7,973 nucleotides of DNA, from contig JAAAOD010000164.1 of NCBI GenBank assembly GCA_009908535.1, positions 1-7,973 of the forward strand, read 5' to 3'. The notes below the pieces were generated by a model. It was not told the origin of the DNA. It saw only the letters and a program-made list of their open reading frames with translations, and ran no database searches. This DNA is from Verrucomicrobiota bacterium. GTDB lineage: Bacteria; Verrucomicrobiota; Verrucomicrobiia; Opitutales; Oceanipulchritudinaceae. The translations under genes and the position numbers were made by a program. Positions 1 through 6,101 of this stretch are shown here, one piece after another. Each line of letters opens with the position of its first letter. The stretch's first letter is position 1.

Positions 1-121
1 TGAAGCAGGGATTTGTCTCACGCCGCCGCCGCGCAGAGCAAGCGATTTCCCGTTCGTTGTGGAGTGGCCGGCAAAAATAACGCTTGAGCCGCCCAATACC
101 ACGCCTCTCTATGTTGGCAAC

Positions 122-2326
122 GTGAAGATTACCCGTCTTTTCCTTCACTTTGCTTTCGTCCTGATGGCTCTTCCGGCCATCCTCTCGGGACAGGAACCTG
201 AGTTGAGCGCTGATGAGCCTATTGCGTTCGAATCGGAGAAAGGGTTGCTGGTCGCCACCGGCAACGCCGTCTTCCGCGACCGCAACACCCTCGTGAAGGC
301 GGAGCAGATCCGGTACCATCGCCGAACCGGCCGTGTCGAAGCGGAGGGAAATGTGCGCGTAACACGGGAGGGGCTCCGCGTTCTCAGCGAGCGGCTGGAA
401 TATGACACGGCGAGTCGCCGGATCGAGTCGGGTCCCTTCCGGGCCGGCTATCCGCCGCTCTTTCTTGAAGGGAACTCCTTTTCCGGAACCCTTGAGGAAC
501 TCGATTTCAGCAAGGTATCGGTCTACTTCCGGGAACCGTCTCCGGACGCCCCCAGCCTTTCCATCGAGGAAGGGAAATGGGTGGTGGACGAGTCGATCCG
601 CGGCCGCGGGCTGAAGCTCAACCTGGTCGGCAGCGTTGGACTTCCCCTTCCTGGACTGGAAGTGGCCACGGAAGGGACCCAGGCAACCCTGGAAGGCAGC
701 CTCGGCTATCGGGAGCAACTGGGAGCCTATGCACGCGCGGCCCTTCTCTATCCCTTCCGCTCGGGGCTTTCCGGTGGAGGCAACCTGCACCTGTACACCC
801 GGCGCGGTGTTTTACTGGGACCGCGGCTTGCTGCGGAGGGCGACAACGCTTCCATGCAGTGGAAATTCGCCCTCGACGGTGGATGGATCGCCGACCAGGG
901 CGAGGAAAGCGAGCTGGGAGAGGATATCCTCGGCAATGCGATCGGTAATGAACGGGGATACCTCCACGCCGAGGGACGAATCCACGACATCCGCGATCAG
1001 AGCGGATGGCAGCTGCGGGCAGCCACGGGGATCCGCTCGGACTCGGAAATCCTGCGCGATTTCCGGCCCGACCTTTACAGGAATTTTTTCCAACCGGATT
1101 CCCACATCGATACCAGCCTCCAGAATGGGCGTTTTCTTCTGAGCACACTGGCCCGTTGGCAGCTGAACGAGGATTCAACCCTCGTCGAGCGACTGCCCGA
1201 CGTTTCCCTGCAGTGGCTTCCCGGTCCTTTCGGGCAGACCAACTGGAACTGGCAGGCTTCGCTTAATCTCCTCCGCTACCGCCTGCAGGAGGCGGCGGAA
1301 TTTCCCCTCTCCATTCCTTTTCCGGAGGGGCCTCTGGGACTGACCTCCCCCTTCTTTCCCTCCCCGTTTTTCCCCGCTGGTGCCGCAGGGGACCTCCATG
1401 ATTCACCGGTCTATGACCGCCTGGGAGGCCAGGTAACGCTGACGCGCGCCTTTGCCCTGCCCTTCGGACTGCAGCTGGACCTGCGTGCCGGCGGCCTCTG
1501 GCGCGAGTACCGGCGGGAGGCCGGGCGCGGACAGGCCGCTTTCGATGAGGAATCCCTGGTCGGCGAACTCGGGGCCGATCTTACGCAAAGCCTTGCCAAA
1601 ACATACCCACTTGAAAAAGCACCTTTCGGCCTCGAAGCGGTGCGCCATGTAAGCCGGGTCGCGCTCCGGTACCGCTGGCATCCCCGAGAGGATGAGAAAT
1701 GGGCGGAGGCGCCCTTGCCGGGTTTCCGCCCGTACCTGCCGCAGGCACCCGTGCTCGACCTTGCCGCCCTCGATGACCTCGACCGTCTGCCCGAATGGAG
1801 TGTTCTGCGGATGGAATGGGAACACCGCCTCCTCGGGGCCTTCACGGATGGGGAACGCCGCGACCTCCTCCGCCTGCGTCTCCTCCAGGATATCCGGCTC
1901 GACGCCCCCGAGGATTCCGACGAGTGGGAGGCCGCCTACCTCGAGACGCGGTTTACGCCCCTCCCTTTTTTGGACCTCCTCTGGCGCCAAAAAGTCCGTA
2001 CCGAGGACGGGGAAACGGAGAGCAACCTTGTCGGAGTCAGCCTCTACAGCTCCGATCTGTGGTCCATGGAATTCCTCGCCACCTATCTGCAGAACGCCAT
2101 TGAAACCTACCAGCTGCGGTCAAGGTATCGCCTCAATGAAAATTACGGCCTTTCCGGTTACTGGGAATACGATGCCCGGCTGAAAGCATGGACGGAGCAA
2201 CGCTACGGGCTGACGCGCCGCTTCGGAAACAGTTGGCGGCTCGAGACCTATGTCGCCTTTACCGATGAAAACCGCCGCGATGCCGAATTCAGCGTTGGCC
2301 TGCGCGTCACGCTGCTTTCTTTTTAA
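122..2326 (+). CDS. lptD: LPS-assembly outer membrane protein LptD
   Basis: Outer-membrane beta-barrel that, with lipoprotein LptE, inserts lipopolysaccharide into the outer leaflet at the end of the Lpt export path. From the GTG at 122 the protein has 734 residues. Residues 1-23 look like a signal peptide (Lys/Arg then a hydrophobic run ending LSG before QEPE). Residues ~31-100 are one LptA/OstA-like repeat (ATGNAVFRD, EAEGNVRVTREG). The rest is barrel-like, with two LptD-type landmarks: RSDSEILRDF (305-314) before a QPDS segment, and RHV...LRYRWHP (508-521). The chain ends in Phe, as barrel proteins recognised by BamA usually do. An in-frame GTG at 59 would add 21 residues ahead of the signal peptide, so 122 is preferred; the frame is also open to the left window edge. 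No SD site is visible. I see no cysteine anywhere. It is first in a cluster with scpA, 5 bp downstream. Confidence 0.85.
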   Translation: MKITRLFLHFAFVLMALPAILSGQEPELSADEPIAFESEKGLLVATGNAVFRDRNTLVKAEQIRYHRRTGRVEAEGNVRVTREGLRVLSERLEYDTASRRIESGPFRAGYPPLFLEGNSFSGTLEELDFSKVSVYFREPSPDAPSLSIEEGKWVVDESIRGRGLKLNLVGSVGLPLPGLEVATEGTQATLEGSLGYREQLGAYARAALLYPFRSGLSGGGNLHLYTRRGVLLGPRLAAEGDNASMQWKFALDGGWIADQGEESELGEDILGNAIGNERGYLHAEGRIHDIRDQSGWQLRAATGIRSDSEILRDFRPDLYRNFFQPDSHIDTSLQNGRFLLSTLARWQLNEDSTLVERLPDVSLQWLPGPFGQTNWNWQASLNLLRYRLQEAAEFPLSIPFPEGPLGLTSPFFPSPFFPAGAAGDLHDSPVYDRLGGQVTLTRAFALPFGLQLDLRAGGLWREYRREAGRGQAAFDEESLVGELGADLTQSLAKTYPLEKAPFGLEAVRHVSRVALRYRWHPREDEKWAEAPLPGFRPYLPQAPVLDLAALDDLDRLPEWSVLRMEWEHRLLGAFTDGERRDLLRLRLLQDIRLDAPEDSDEWEAAYLETRFTPLPFLDLLWRQKVRTEDGETESNLVGVSLYSSDLWSMEFLATYLQNAIETYQLRSRYRLNENYGLSGYWEYDARLKAWTEQRYGLTRRFGNSWRLETYVAFTDENRRDAEFSVGLRVTLLSF
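1346..1375 (+). repeat. 15-bp imperfect tandem repeat inside lptD (SPFFP twice)
   Basis: Two adjacent 15-bp units, 1346-1360 and 1361-1375, each encode Ser-Pro-Phe-Phe-Pro (residues ~409-418 of LptD from the GTG at 122). The units differ at three bases, all synonymous third positions. They sit in a longer Pro/Phe/Gly-rich segment that is probably a loop of the barrel; the loop assignment is inferred. Confidence 0.6.
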
Positions 2327-2331
2327 TACGC

Positions 2332-3108
2332 ATGGCCGCCGCCACGAACAACGAGCAACCGCTTCTCGCCGGATACGAGCATACCATCAGCCTGCCCGCC
2401 TTTGAGGGGCCCCTCGACCTCCTGCTCTTTCTCATCCGTCGGCAGGAAATCGACATCTACGACATTCCGATCGAACGGATCACGCGCCAGTACCTCGAGG
2501 TCTTGCGCTCCATGGAACACCAGCGCCTTGAAATCGCGGGGGATTTCTTTGTCATGGCGGCCACCCTCATGCATATCAAAAGCCGTCTCCTCCTGCCCAA
2601 GGACGAGCGCATCCACGAGGAGCAGGAGGGCGAGGAAGAGGTCGATCCGCGGTGGGAACTGGTCCAGCAGCTCATTCAATACCGGAAATACAAGGAAGCT
2701 GCGGCCGACCTGCAGGCTTGCATCGATGAAGCGCAGCAGGCCTGGTTCCGGAAGGTGGCCTCCTCCCCTCGCGGCCCCGGGGAGCGGCCTCTGCAACCCA
2801 TGGACGCGGTGCAGCTGTGGAACGTCTTCAATCAGGTCCTGCGACGGCTTTCCGAACGTATCACGATCGGCCAGATCCATGACGAAACCGTCACCATTGC
2901 CGACCGGATGGAGGACATCCTGCGGACGCTGCAGCGACGGGAGCGATTTCATTTTTCGGAGTTTCTCACGGAGGGTGTGAACGTTTCCTTTGTTGTCGCT
3001 TCCTTTCTCGCCCTCCTGGAACTGAACCGCCTCGATAAGGTCCATCTTCGCCAGGACGATCTCTTCGCGGATATTCTTTGCGAGCGTTGTGGGAATAATG
3101 TCACTTGA
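2332..3108 (+). CDS. scpA: Segregation and condensation protein A (SMC kleisin)
   Basis: Kleisin subunit of the bacterial SMC-ScpAB condensin. It bridges the two SMC heads and recruits ScpB to compact and segregate the chromosome. The 258-residue length is normal. The N-terminal family signature is clear: FEGPLDLLLFLIRRQEIDIYDIPI at ~24-47, then TRQYLEVL and a helix with HIKSRLLLPKDE (~82-93). An acidic linker follows (EEQEGEEEVDP). The C-terminal winged helix, which binds an SMC head, is seen in FHFSEFLTEG and the following ALLELNRLDKVHL. The ATG start lies 5 bp after the lptD stop without an SD site, so the two genes are probably co-transcribed. Oddities: scpB, often the next gene, is not in the window, and the protein ends with a CERC motif (250-253). 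Confidence 0.95.
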   Translation: MAAATNNEQPLLAGYEHTISLPAFEGPLDLLLFLIRRQEIDIYDIPIERITRQYLEVLRSMEHQRLEIAGDFFVMAATLMHIKSRLLLPKDERIHEEQEGEEEVDPRWELVQQLIQYRKYKEAAADLQACIDEAQQAWFRKVASSPRGPGERPLQPMDAVQLWNVFNQVLRRLSERITIGQIHDETVTIADRMEDILRTLQRRERFHFSEFLTEGVNVSFVVASFLALLELNRLDKVHLRQDDLFADILCERCGNNVT

Positions 3109-3143
3109 AATTTCTCCCATCTTAACAAACCTTGAGATATTGC

Positions 3144-3380
3144 ATGAAGGACGAAGCGACAACGCATCTTCTCGGTGTCGGGCTCGATAACGAGGACGGG
3201 CACAAGCGGTTGACAAAAGCGGAGCAGTTCTCCGTTGTCGGCGGTTCCGAGGAGACGCACGAACGGATGACGGAAACCATGCTGAAAACCATGCAGGATC
3301 TCAAAGGCAGGGGTAAGCCGCTGTCCGACACCGAACCCGGCGAACTGGCCGATCTCCTTCACAAAAATTCTCCATCCTGA
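3144..3380 (+). CDS. Uncharacterised 78-residue protein
   Basis: I do not recognise this family. The ATG at 3144 gives 78 residues; a TTG at 3132 would add four. The protein is soluble and highly charged, with no cysteine, signal peptide or membrane segment. Residues 8-34 contain HLLGVGLDNEDGHKRLTKAE and FSVVGG. Residues 35-57 (SEETHERMTETMLKTMQDLKGRG) look like an amphipathic helix. A short C-terminal helix (ELADLLHKN) follows a turn. It lies 35 bp after scpA and 22 bp before trxA on the same strand, ahead of the same terminator, so it is probably co-transcribed with them. Its codon use and composition match its neighbours and no other long ORF competes on its strand, so I think it is a real gene. 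No function is proposed. Confidence 0.7.
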   Translation: MKDEATTHLLGVGLDNEDGHKRLTKAEQFSVVGGSEETHERMTETMLKTMQDLKGRGKPLSDTEPGELADLLHKNSPS

Positions 3381-3402
3381 TTCCTATCTACCCTCCAAGC
3401 TT

Positions 3403-3729
3403 ATGTCAGAAACCATTACCAATGTCAGCGAGTCCTCTTTTGAAGAGGTTATATCTTCGGCAACGCAGCCGGTCATCGTCGATTTCTGGGCTCCCTGGTG
3501 CGGTCCCTGCCGGACGATCTCCCCTATCCTCGAGGAGCTCGCCAACGAGATGGGCGACAATGTGAAAGTAACCAAGGTCAATGTTGACGAGAACCAGGGT
3601 CTTGCGCAAAAATACAATGTTCGGGCTATTCCCACGATTCTCTTCTTCAAGGACGGAGAGATGAAAGATCAGGCCGTGGGTTTACTTCCCAAGGAAGAAT
3701 TAAAAAAGAAGGCCGAAGCCCTGAACTGA
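3403..3729 (+). CDS. trxA: Thioredoxin
   Basis: Small cytoplasmic dithiol oxidoreductase, normally reduced by thioredoxin reductase, that reduces protein disulfides (for example in ribonucleotide reductase and peroxiredoxins). At 108 residues it is a single thioredoxin fold of standard length. The active site is WCGPC with Cys33 and Cys36, preceded by VDFWAPW. The buried Asp is D27, and the cis-proline is P77 in the VRAIPT segment. No signal peptide is seen, so the protein should be cytosolic. The ATG at 3403 follows a C/T-rich leader without an SD site. It is the last gene of the lptD-scpA cluster and is followed directly by an intrinsic terminator. Confidence 0.97.
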   Translation: MSETITNVSESSFEEVISSATQPVIVDFWAPWCGPCRTISPILEELANEMGDNVKVTKVNVDENQGLAQKYNVRAIPTILFFKDGEMKDQAVGLLPKEELKKKAEALN

Positions 3730-3753
3730 AAAATTGAATTTCCCTCCCCCCCC

Positions 3754-3800
3754 GGGCCGGCTTCGCCATTATTGGCGGGCCGGCCCTCTTTTTATTCTTT
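3754..3800 (+). terminator. Intrinsic terminator after trxA
   Basis: A GC-rich stem pairs 3754-3768 with 3773-3786: 14 pairs (one G-T) with one bulged T, closed by the loop TTAT. A T-rich run follows at once (TCTTTTTATTCTTT, 3787-3800). This is a textbook Rho-independent terminator for the + strand cluster, 24 bp after the trxA stop. A run of eight C (3746-3753) stands just before the stem. Confidence 0.9.
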
Positions 3801-3844
3801 CCCTTTGCCAGTTGCGGCAAAATCCCCCATGACCCGACTTCACC

Positions 3845-4279
3845 ATGAAGACGGTAGCCATTCTCAACGGTCCCAACCTGCACCGCCTTGGCAAACGGGA
3901 GGAGGACCATTACGGCAGCTTCACCTTCGAGGAGCTGCTCGCCCGCCTGCAGGAGGCCGCCGCGGCCAAAGGGGCGGCCCTCCTGCCTTTCCAGAGCAAT
4001 CACGAGGGGGACCTGATCGAGAAAATCCACGCATGGAGTGACGACGGCATTACCCGCGGCATCATTAATCCGGGTGGCCTCACCCACACCTCGGTCAGCC
4101 TGCGCGACGCCATTGCCGCCAGCTCGATCCGCTTTGTCGAGGTGCACCTCAGTCACCTCCACCAGCGGGAGGAATTCCGCCACCATTCCCTCACCGCGCC
4201 GGTATGTGCCGGCCAGATCAGCGGTCTCGGCGCGGAGAGCTACCTGCTCGCTCTCGACTACCTTCTCCGCGAGGGCTGA
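3845..4279 (+). CDS. aroQ: Type II 3-dehydroquinate dehydratase
   Basis: Catalyses the third shikimate-pathway step, trans-dehydration of 3-dehydroquinate to 3-dehydroshikimate, in the cytosol; the family forms dodecamers. The 144-residue length is typical. Visible family elements are ILNGPNLHRLGKRE (6-19) with Arg18 and the catalytic Tyr23, QSNHEG (50-55), INPGGLTHTS (74-83) with Asn75 and His81, EVHLS with the catalytic His101, and REEFRHHS (108-115) with Arg112. The GGLTHTS and NLxRLG forms recall the actinobacterial type. The usual Asn of the HxSN segment is His104 here. The ATG at 3845 has no clear SD site. The gene starts after the trxA terminator, so it is probably transcribed separately; I could not pick out a convincing promoter in 3801-3844. 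Its stop codon is 2 bp from that of the convergent pgpA. Confidence 0.95.
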   Translation: MKTVAILNGPNLHRLGKREEDHYGSFTFEELLARLQEAAAAKGAALLPFQSNHEGDLIEKIHAWSDDGITRGIINPGGLTHTSVSLRDAIAASSIRFVEVHLSHLHQREEFRHHSLTAPVCAGQISGLGAESYLLALDYLLREG

Positions 4280-4288
4280 CCTCAGCCC
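4273..4288. repeat. Perfect palindrome carrying both convergent stop codons
   Basis: GGGCTGA, two bases CC, then TCAGCCC: a perfect 7-bp inverted repeat in which the aroQ TGA (4277-4279) and the pgpA TGA (4282-4284 on the minus strand) are the mirror-image inner ends. As RNA it could form a 6-bp stem with an ACCT loop in either transcript. No T tract follows on either strand, so it is not a standard intrinsic terminator, but no other terminator is visible between the two genes. Confidence 0.6.
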
Positions 4289-4815
4289 CACCCTCCCACG
4301 CGAAAGGCGAAGAGAAAAAGGACCAGGGTCGCATTGGTCGCCACGGCCGCGCCAAGATCGTCCAGAACGACCCCGAGGCCGCCCGTATAACGCTGCAGGC
4401 GGTTGATTCCAAAGGGTTTCAGGATGTCGTAAAGACGGAAGAAACCGAAGCCGAGGAGCATGTACAACCAGACCATACCGGTGGCATGAATAGCCCCGGA
4501 GAGGCCGAGGAAACAAAGCGGAACCGCCACCACCTCATCGAGAACGATTTCCCCCGGGTCGCGCTTGCCAAGCCGACGCTCCCCTTCTTCGCAAAAGGGA
4601 ATGGCAAGGCCGATCAGCGGAAGGAGCAGGAGCAGCTGCCCGAAAAGGCCGAGAGGGAAGAAGAAAAGGGTGTAGAGGGCGAGACCGCCAAGGCTTCCGA
4701 CCGTTCCCGGGCCTTTCCGCACCGTCCCCAGCGGTCCGCATCGGCAGATGCCCAGTACCGTCCGGTCAGGCAGCATGCGCACAAGGAGGAGCAGCCGTTC
4801 AAGCAGGGGTTGCAT
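4282..4815 (-). CDS. pgpA: Phosphatidylglycerophosphatase A
   Basis: Inner-membrane enzyme that dephosphorylates phosphatidylglycerol phosphate to phosphatidylglycerol, the step after PgsA. From the ATG at 4815 it has 177 residues, normal for the family. Family landmarks: KGPGTVGSLGG (34-44), KRDPGEIVLDEVV (84-96) with acidic D86, D93 and E94, FRLYDILKPFGI (126-137), and GGLGVVLDDLGAA (145-157) with D152 and D153. Hydrophobic segments at ~45-75, ~95-123 and ~157-171 are membrane spans. A TTG at 4869 would extend it by 18 residues into pgsA; the ATG is preferred because GGAAG lies four bases before it and because it leaves only a 17-bp overlap with pgsA. That overlap suggests translational coupling with the upstream synthase. 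The gene converges on aroQ. Confidence 0.92.
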   Translation of the reverse strand: MQPLLERLLLLVRMLPDRTVLGICRCGPLGTVRKGPGTVGSLGGLALYTLFFFPLGLFGQLLLLLPLIGLAIPFCEEGERRLGKRDPGEIVLDEVVAVPLCFLGLSGAIHATGMVWLYMLLGFGFFRLYDILKPFGINRLQRYTGGLGVVLDDLGAAVATNATLVLFLFAFRVGGWG

Positions 4816-5416
4816 CGGGCTTCCAGAGCATGGGTCCGTATTTGCGAAAATAGTGCGCGCCGGAGGCAATCGTCAGCCAGGCGGCAAGGGCGAAATAGAA
4901 CAGGCCGTTGAGCCAGACGTAATCGCGGAAGAGCCCGAGATCCGCACCCAGCCATGCGCTCCAGTCCCTTTCCACCATCGGAACGGCGAAAAGCACGCAG
5001 ATCGCCGTGACCTGCCAGATCGTCTTCCGCTTGCCGGCCCGGTCCGCCGCAAGGACGATATTCCGCCGCGCCGCGATCATCCGCATCAGAGTGATGCCGC
5101 CTTCGCGGACCGCCATGAGGCCGATAATGATGCCACAAAGGAAGGGCGGCGAAAGCACCCCGGCGATGACCAGCAGGATGAACGCACCAAGGGTCATGAT
5201 TTTGTCCACAAGCGCATCCATGATCTTGCCGAAGTTTGTAATGAATCCGTAACGACGGGCAATCCAGCCATCGAGGAAATCGGAAACCGATCCGTAGAAG
5301 ATACAGAGAAAGGCAAGACTTGCCGCCCCCGTCCATTCCTCGAAAACGAGCCAGACAAGAGCGATGAGAACGACGATCCTCGTGAAGGTGATGAGGTTGG
5401 GAAGCTGCCGAAGCAT
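4799..5416 (-). CDS. pgsA: CDP-alcohol phosphatidyltransferase, probably phosphatidylglycerophosphate synthase
   Basis: Membrane enzyme that transfers a phosphatidyl group from CDP-diacylglycerol to glycerol 3-phosphate, giving phosphatidylglycerol phosphate. From the ATG at 5416 it has 205 residues and starts MLRQLPNLITFTRI, as PgsA proteins usually do. The full CDP-alcohol phosphotransferase motif is present at 46-71 (DFLDGWIAR, then G63, D67, D71); the four aspartates D46, D49, D67 and D71 hold the metals. Several hydrophobic helices follow (~72-110, ~138-151, ~168-186). An upstream ATG at 5449 adds 11 residues; the inner ATG is chosen for its fit to the family and an AAGGA about ten bases before it. 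The substrate is inferred mainly from the overlapping pgpA, which acts on the product. It is divergent from coaD. Confidence 0.9.
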   Translation of the reverse strand: MLRQLPNLITFTRIVVLIALVWLVFEEWTGAASLAFLCIFYGSVSDFLDGWIARRYGFITNFGKIMDALVDKIMTLGAFILLVIAGVLSPPFLCGIIIGLMAVREGGITLMRMIAARRNIVLAADRAGKRKTIWQVTAICVLFAVPMVERDWSAWLGADLGLFRDYVWLNGLFYFALAAWLTIASGAHYFRKYGPMLWKPDATPA

Positions 5417-5513
5417 CAGATTTTCATCCTTGAAAGCGTGTCCGCGCATTCCAAGTCAATTTCCGCTTCTTTTTGCTTAACCTTCCGGAGGCACTGCCTG
5501 CATACTCTCCTTC

Positions 5514-5996
5514 ATGGCGACCGCGATATACCCCGGGACTTTTGATCCGGTAACGAATGGGCACCTCGATATCCTGCACCGGGCCTGCCACCTCTTCGAC
5601 AAGGTGGTTGTCGGGGTTGCCCCCAATGCGCGCAAGGAGCCGCTGTTCGACGCCACCGAACGGCGCGATTTCATCCTCGCGAATATCGGGGACCTGAACG
5701 TCGAGGTCACCTGCTTCAAGGGTCTCGTCGTCGACTTCGCCGCCGAAGTGGGCGCCGTTGCCCTGATCCGCGGCTTGCGCGCGGTCTCGGATTTTGAATT
5801 CGAATTTCAGATGACGCAGATGAACCGGGATCTCAATCAGGACATCGAGACGATTTTCCTCATGCCGGGCGCCCGCTATTTTTTCACAAGCTCCACCTTG
5901 ATGAAGCAGGTTTCCTACTTTGATCCGGAACGGATCTCCAAGTTCGTGCCGCTGAACGTCGCCGCCGCCCTGAAACGCAAATTCGAACACGACTAG
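5514..5996 (+). CDS. coaD: Phosphopantetheine adenylyltransferase
   Basis: Penultimate enzyme of coenzyme A synthesis: 4'-phosphopantetheine + ATP gives dephospho-CoA + pyrophosphate, in the cytosol, usually as a hexamer. The 160-residue length is standard. The nucleotidyltransferase signature YPGTFDPVTNGH (6-17) includes the T/HxGH element at T14-H17. RGLRAVSDFEFEFQM, around residue 90, is the family's central segment, and SSTLMKQV near residue 125 is the second ATP-binding motif. The ATG at 5514 fits the usual N-terminus. A GGAGG lies about 22 bases upstream, too far to be a normal SD site. The gene is divergent from pgsA, so the ~97 bp between the start codons should contain both promoters, though I saw no strong -35/-10 pair. 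Confidence 0.97.
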   Translation: MATAIYPGTFDPVTNGHLDILHRACHLFDKVVVGVAPNARKEPLFDATERRDFILANIGDLNVEVTCFKGLVVDFAAEVGAVALIRGLRAVSDFEFEFQMTQMNRDLNQDIETIFLMPGARYFFTSSTLMKQVSYFDPERISKFVPLNVAAALKRKFEHD

Positions 5997-5997
5997 G

Positions 5998-6046
5998 GCC
6001 GGGAACGCGAATTTCTTCCCGGCGGCACAGGAACCCCTCGAGGTTC
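5998..6046. repeat. Two inverted repeats after coaD
   Basis: The first is GCCGGGAA (5998-6005) with TTCCCGGC (6016-6023), a perfect 8-bp stem with a 10-base loop, starting two bases after the coaD stop. The second is GAACC (6031-6035) with GGTTC (6042-6046), a 5-bp stem around CCTCGA. Neither has a following T run, so they may slow or protect the coaD transcript rather than act as a classical terminator. The rest of the 105-bp spacer to 6101 shows only short weak stems and no clear promoter. Confidence 0.45.
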
Positions 6047-6101
6047 TACGCCCGTCCTACGGCTTGACCCCCGTCGGGTTTCCTCCGACCTTGGGCCGCT
6101 T

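Noticed and set aside
1..80. Open frame from the window edge ending in TAA at 78-80, which could be the tail of an upstream gene (25 Arg-rich residues).
   Set aside because: Too short to judge and unlike any family I recognise; the lptD frame is also open across the same bases, so no call is made.
618..1178. Long minus-strand open frame within lptD (186 codons).
   Set aside because: Antisense to a clearly recognised gene; its Arg/Gly/Pro-rich translation is typical of a shadow frame in GC-rich DNA.
2323..3216. Long minus-strand open frame opposite scpA (297 codons).
   Set aside because: It covers scpA, which has clear kleisin motifs on the + strand; the antisense translation has no recognisable domain.
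3647..4516. Minus-strand open frame of 289 codons opposite aroQ and the terminator.
   Set aside because: It runs through the intrinsic terminator and opposite aroQ, whose active-site motifs are intact; no domain is visible.
5422..5457. TTGACT on the minus strand as a -35 box for pgsA.
   Set aside because: No acceptable -10 box at the right spacing; the best candidate would coincide with the AAGGA site.
5473..5506. TTGCTT and CATACT as a coaD promoter.
   Set aside because: Spacing of 22 bp is too long and the -10 match is poor.
4748..5545. Plus-strand open frame of 265 codons opposite pgsA.
   Set aside because: The minus strand here encodes PgsA with a full CDP-alcohol phosphotransferase motif; the + frame is highly charged and domain-free.
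6024..6101. Possible tRNA or small RNA before the exporter because of GAGGTTCTACGCCC.
   Set aside because: No T-loop consensus, acceptor stem or anticodon arm could be assembled.
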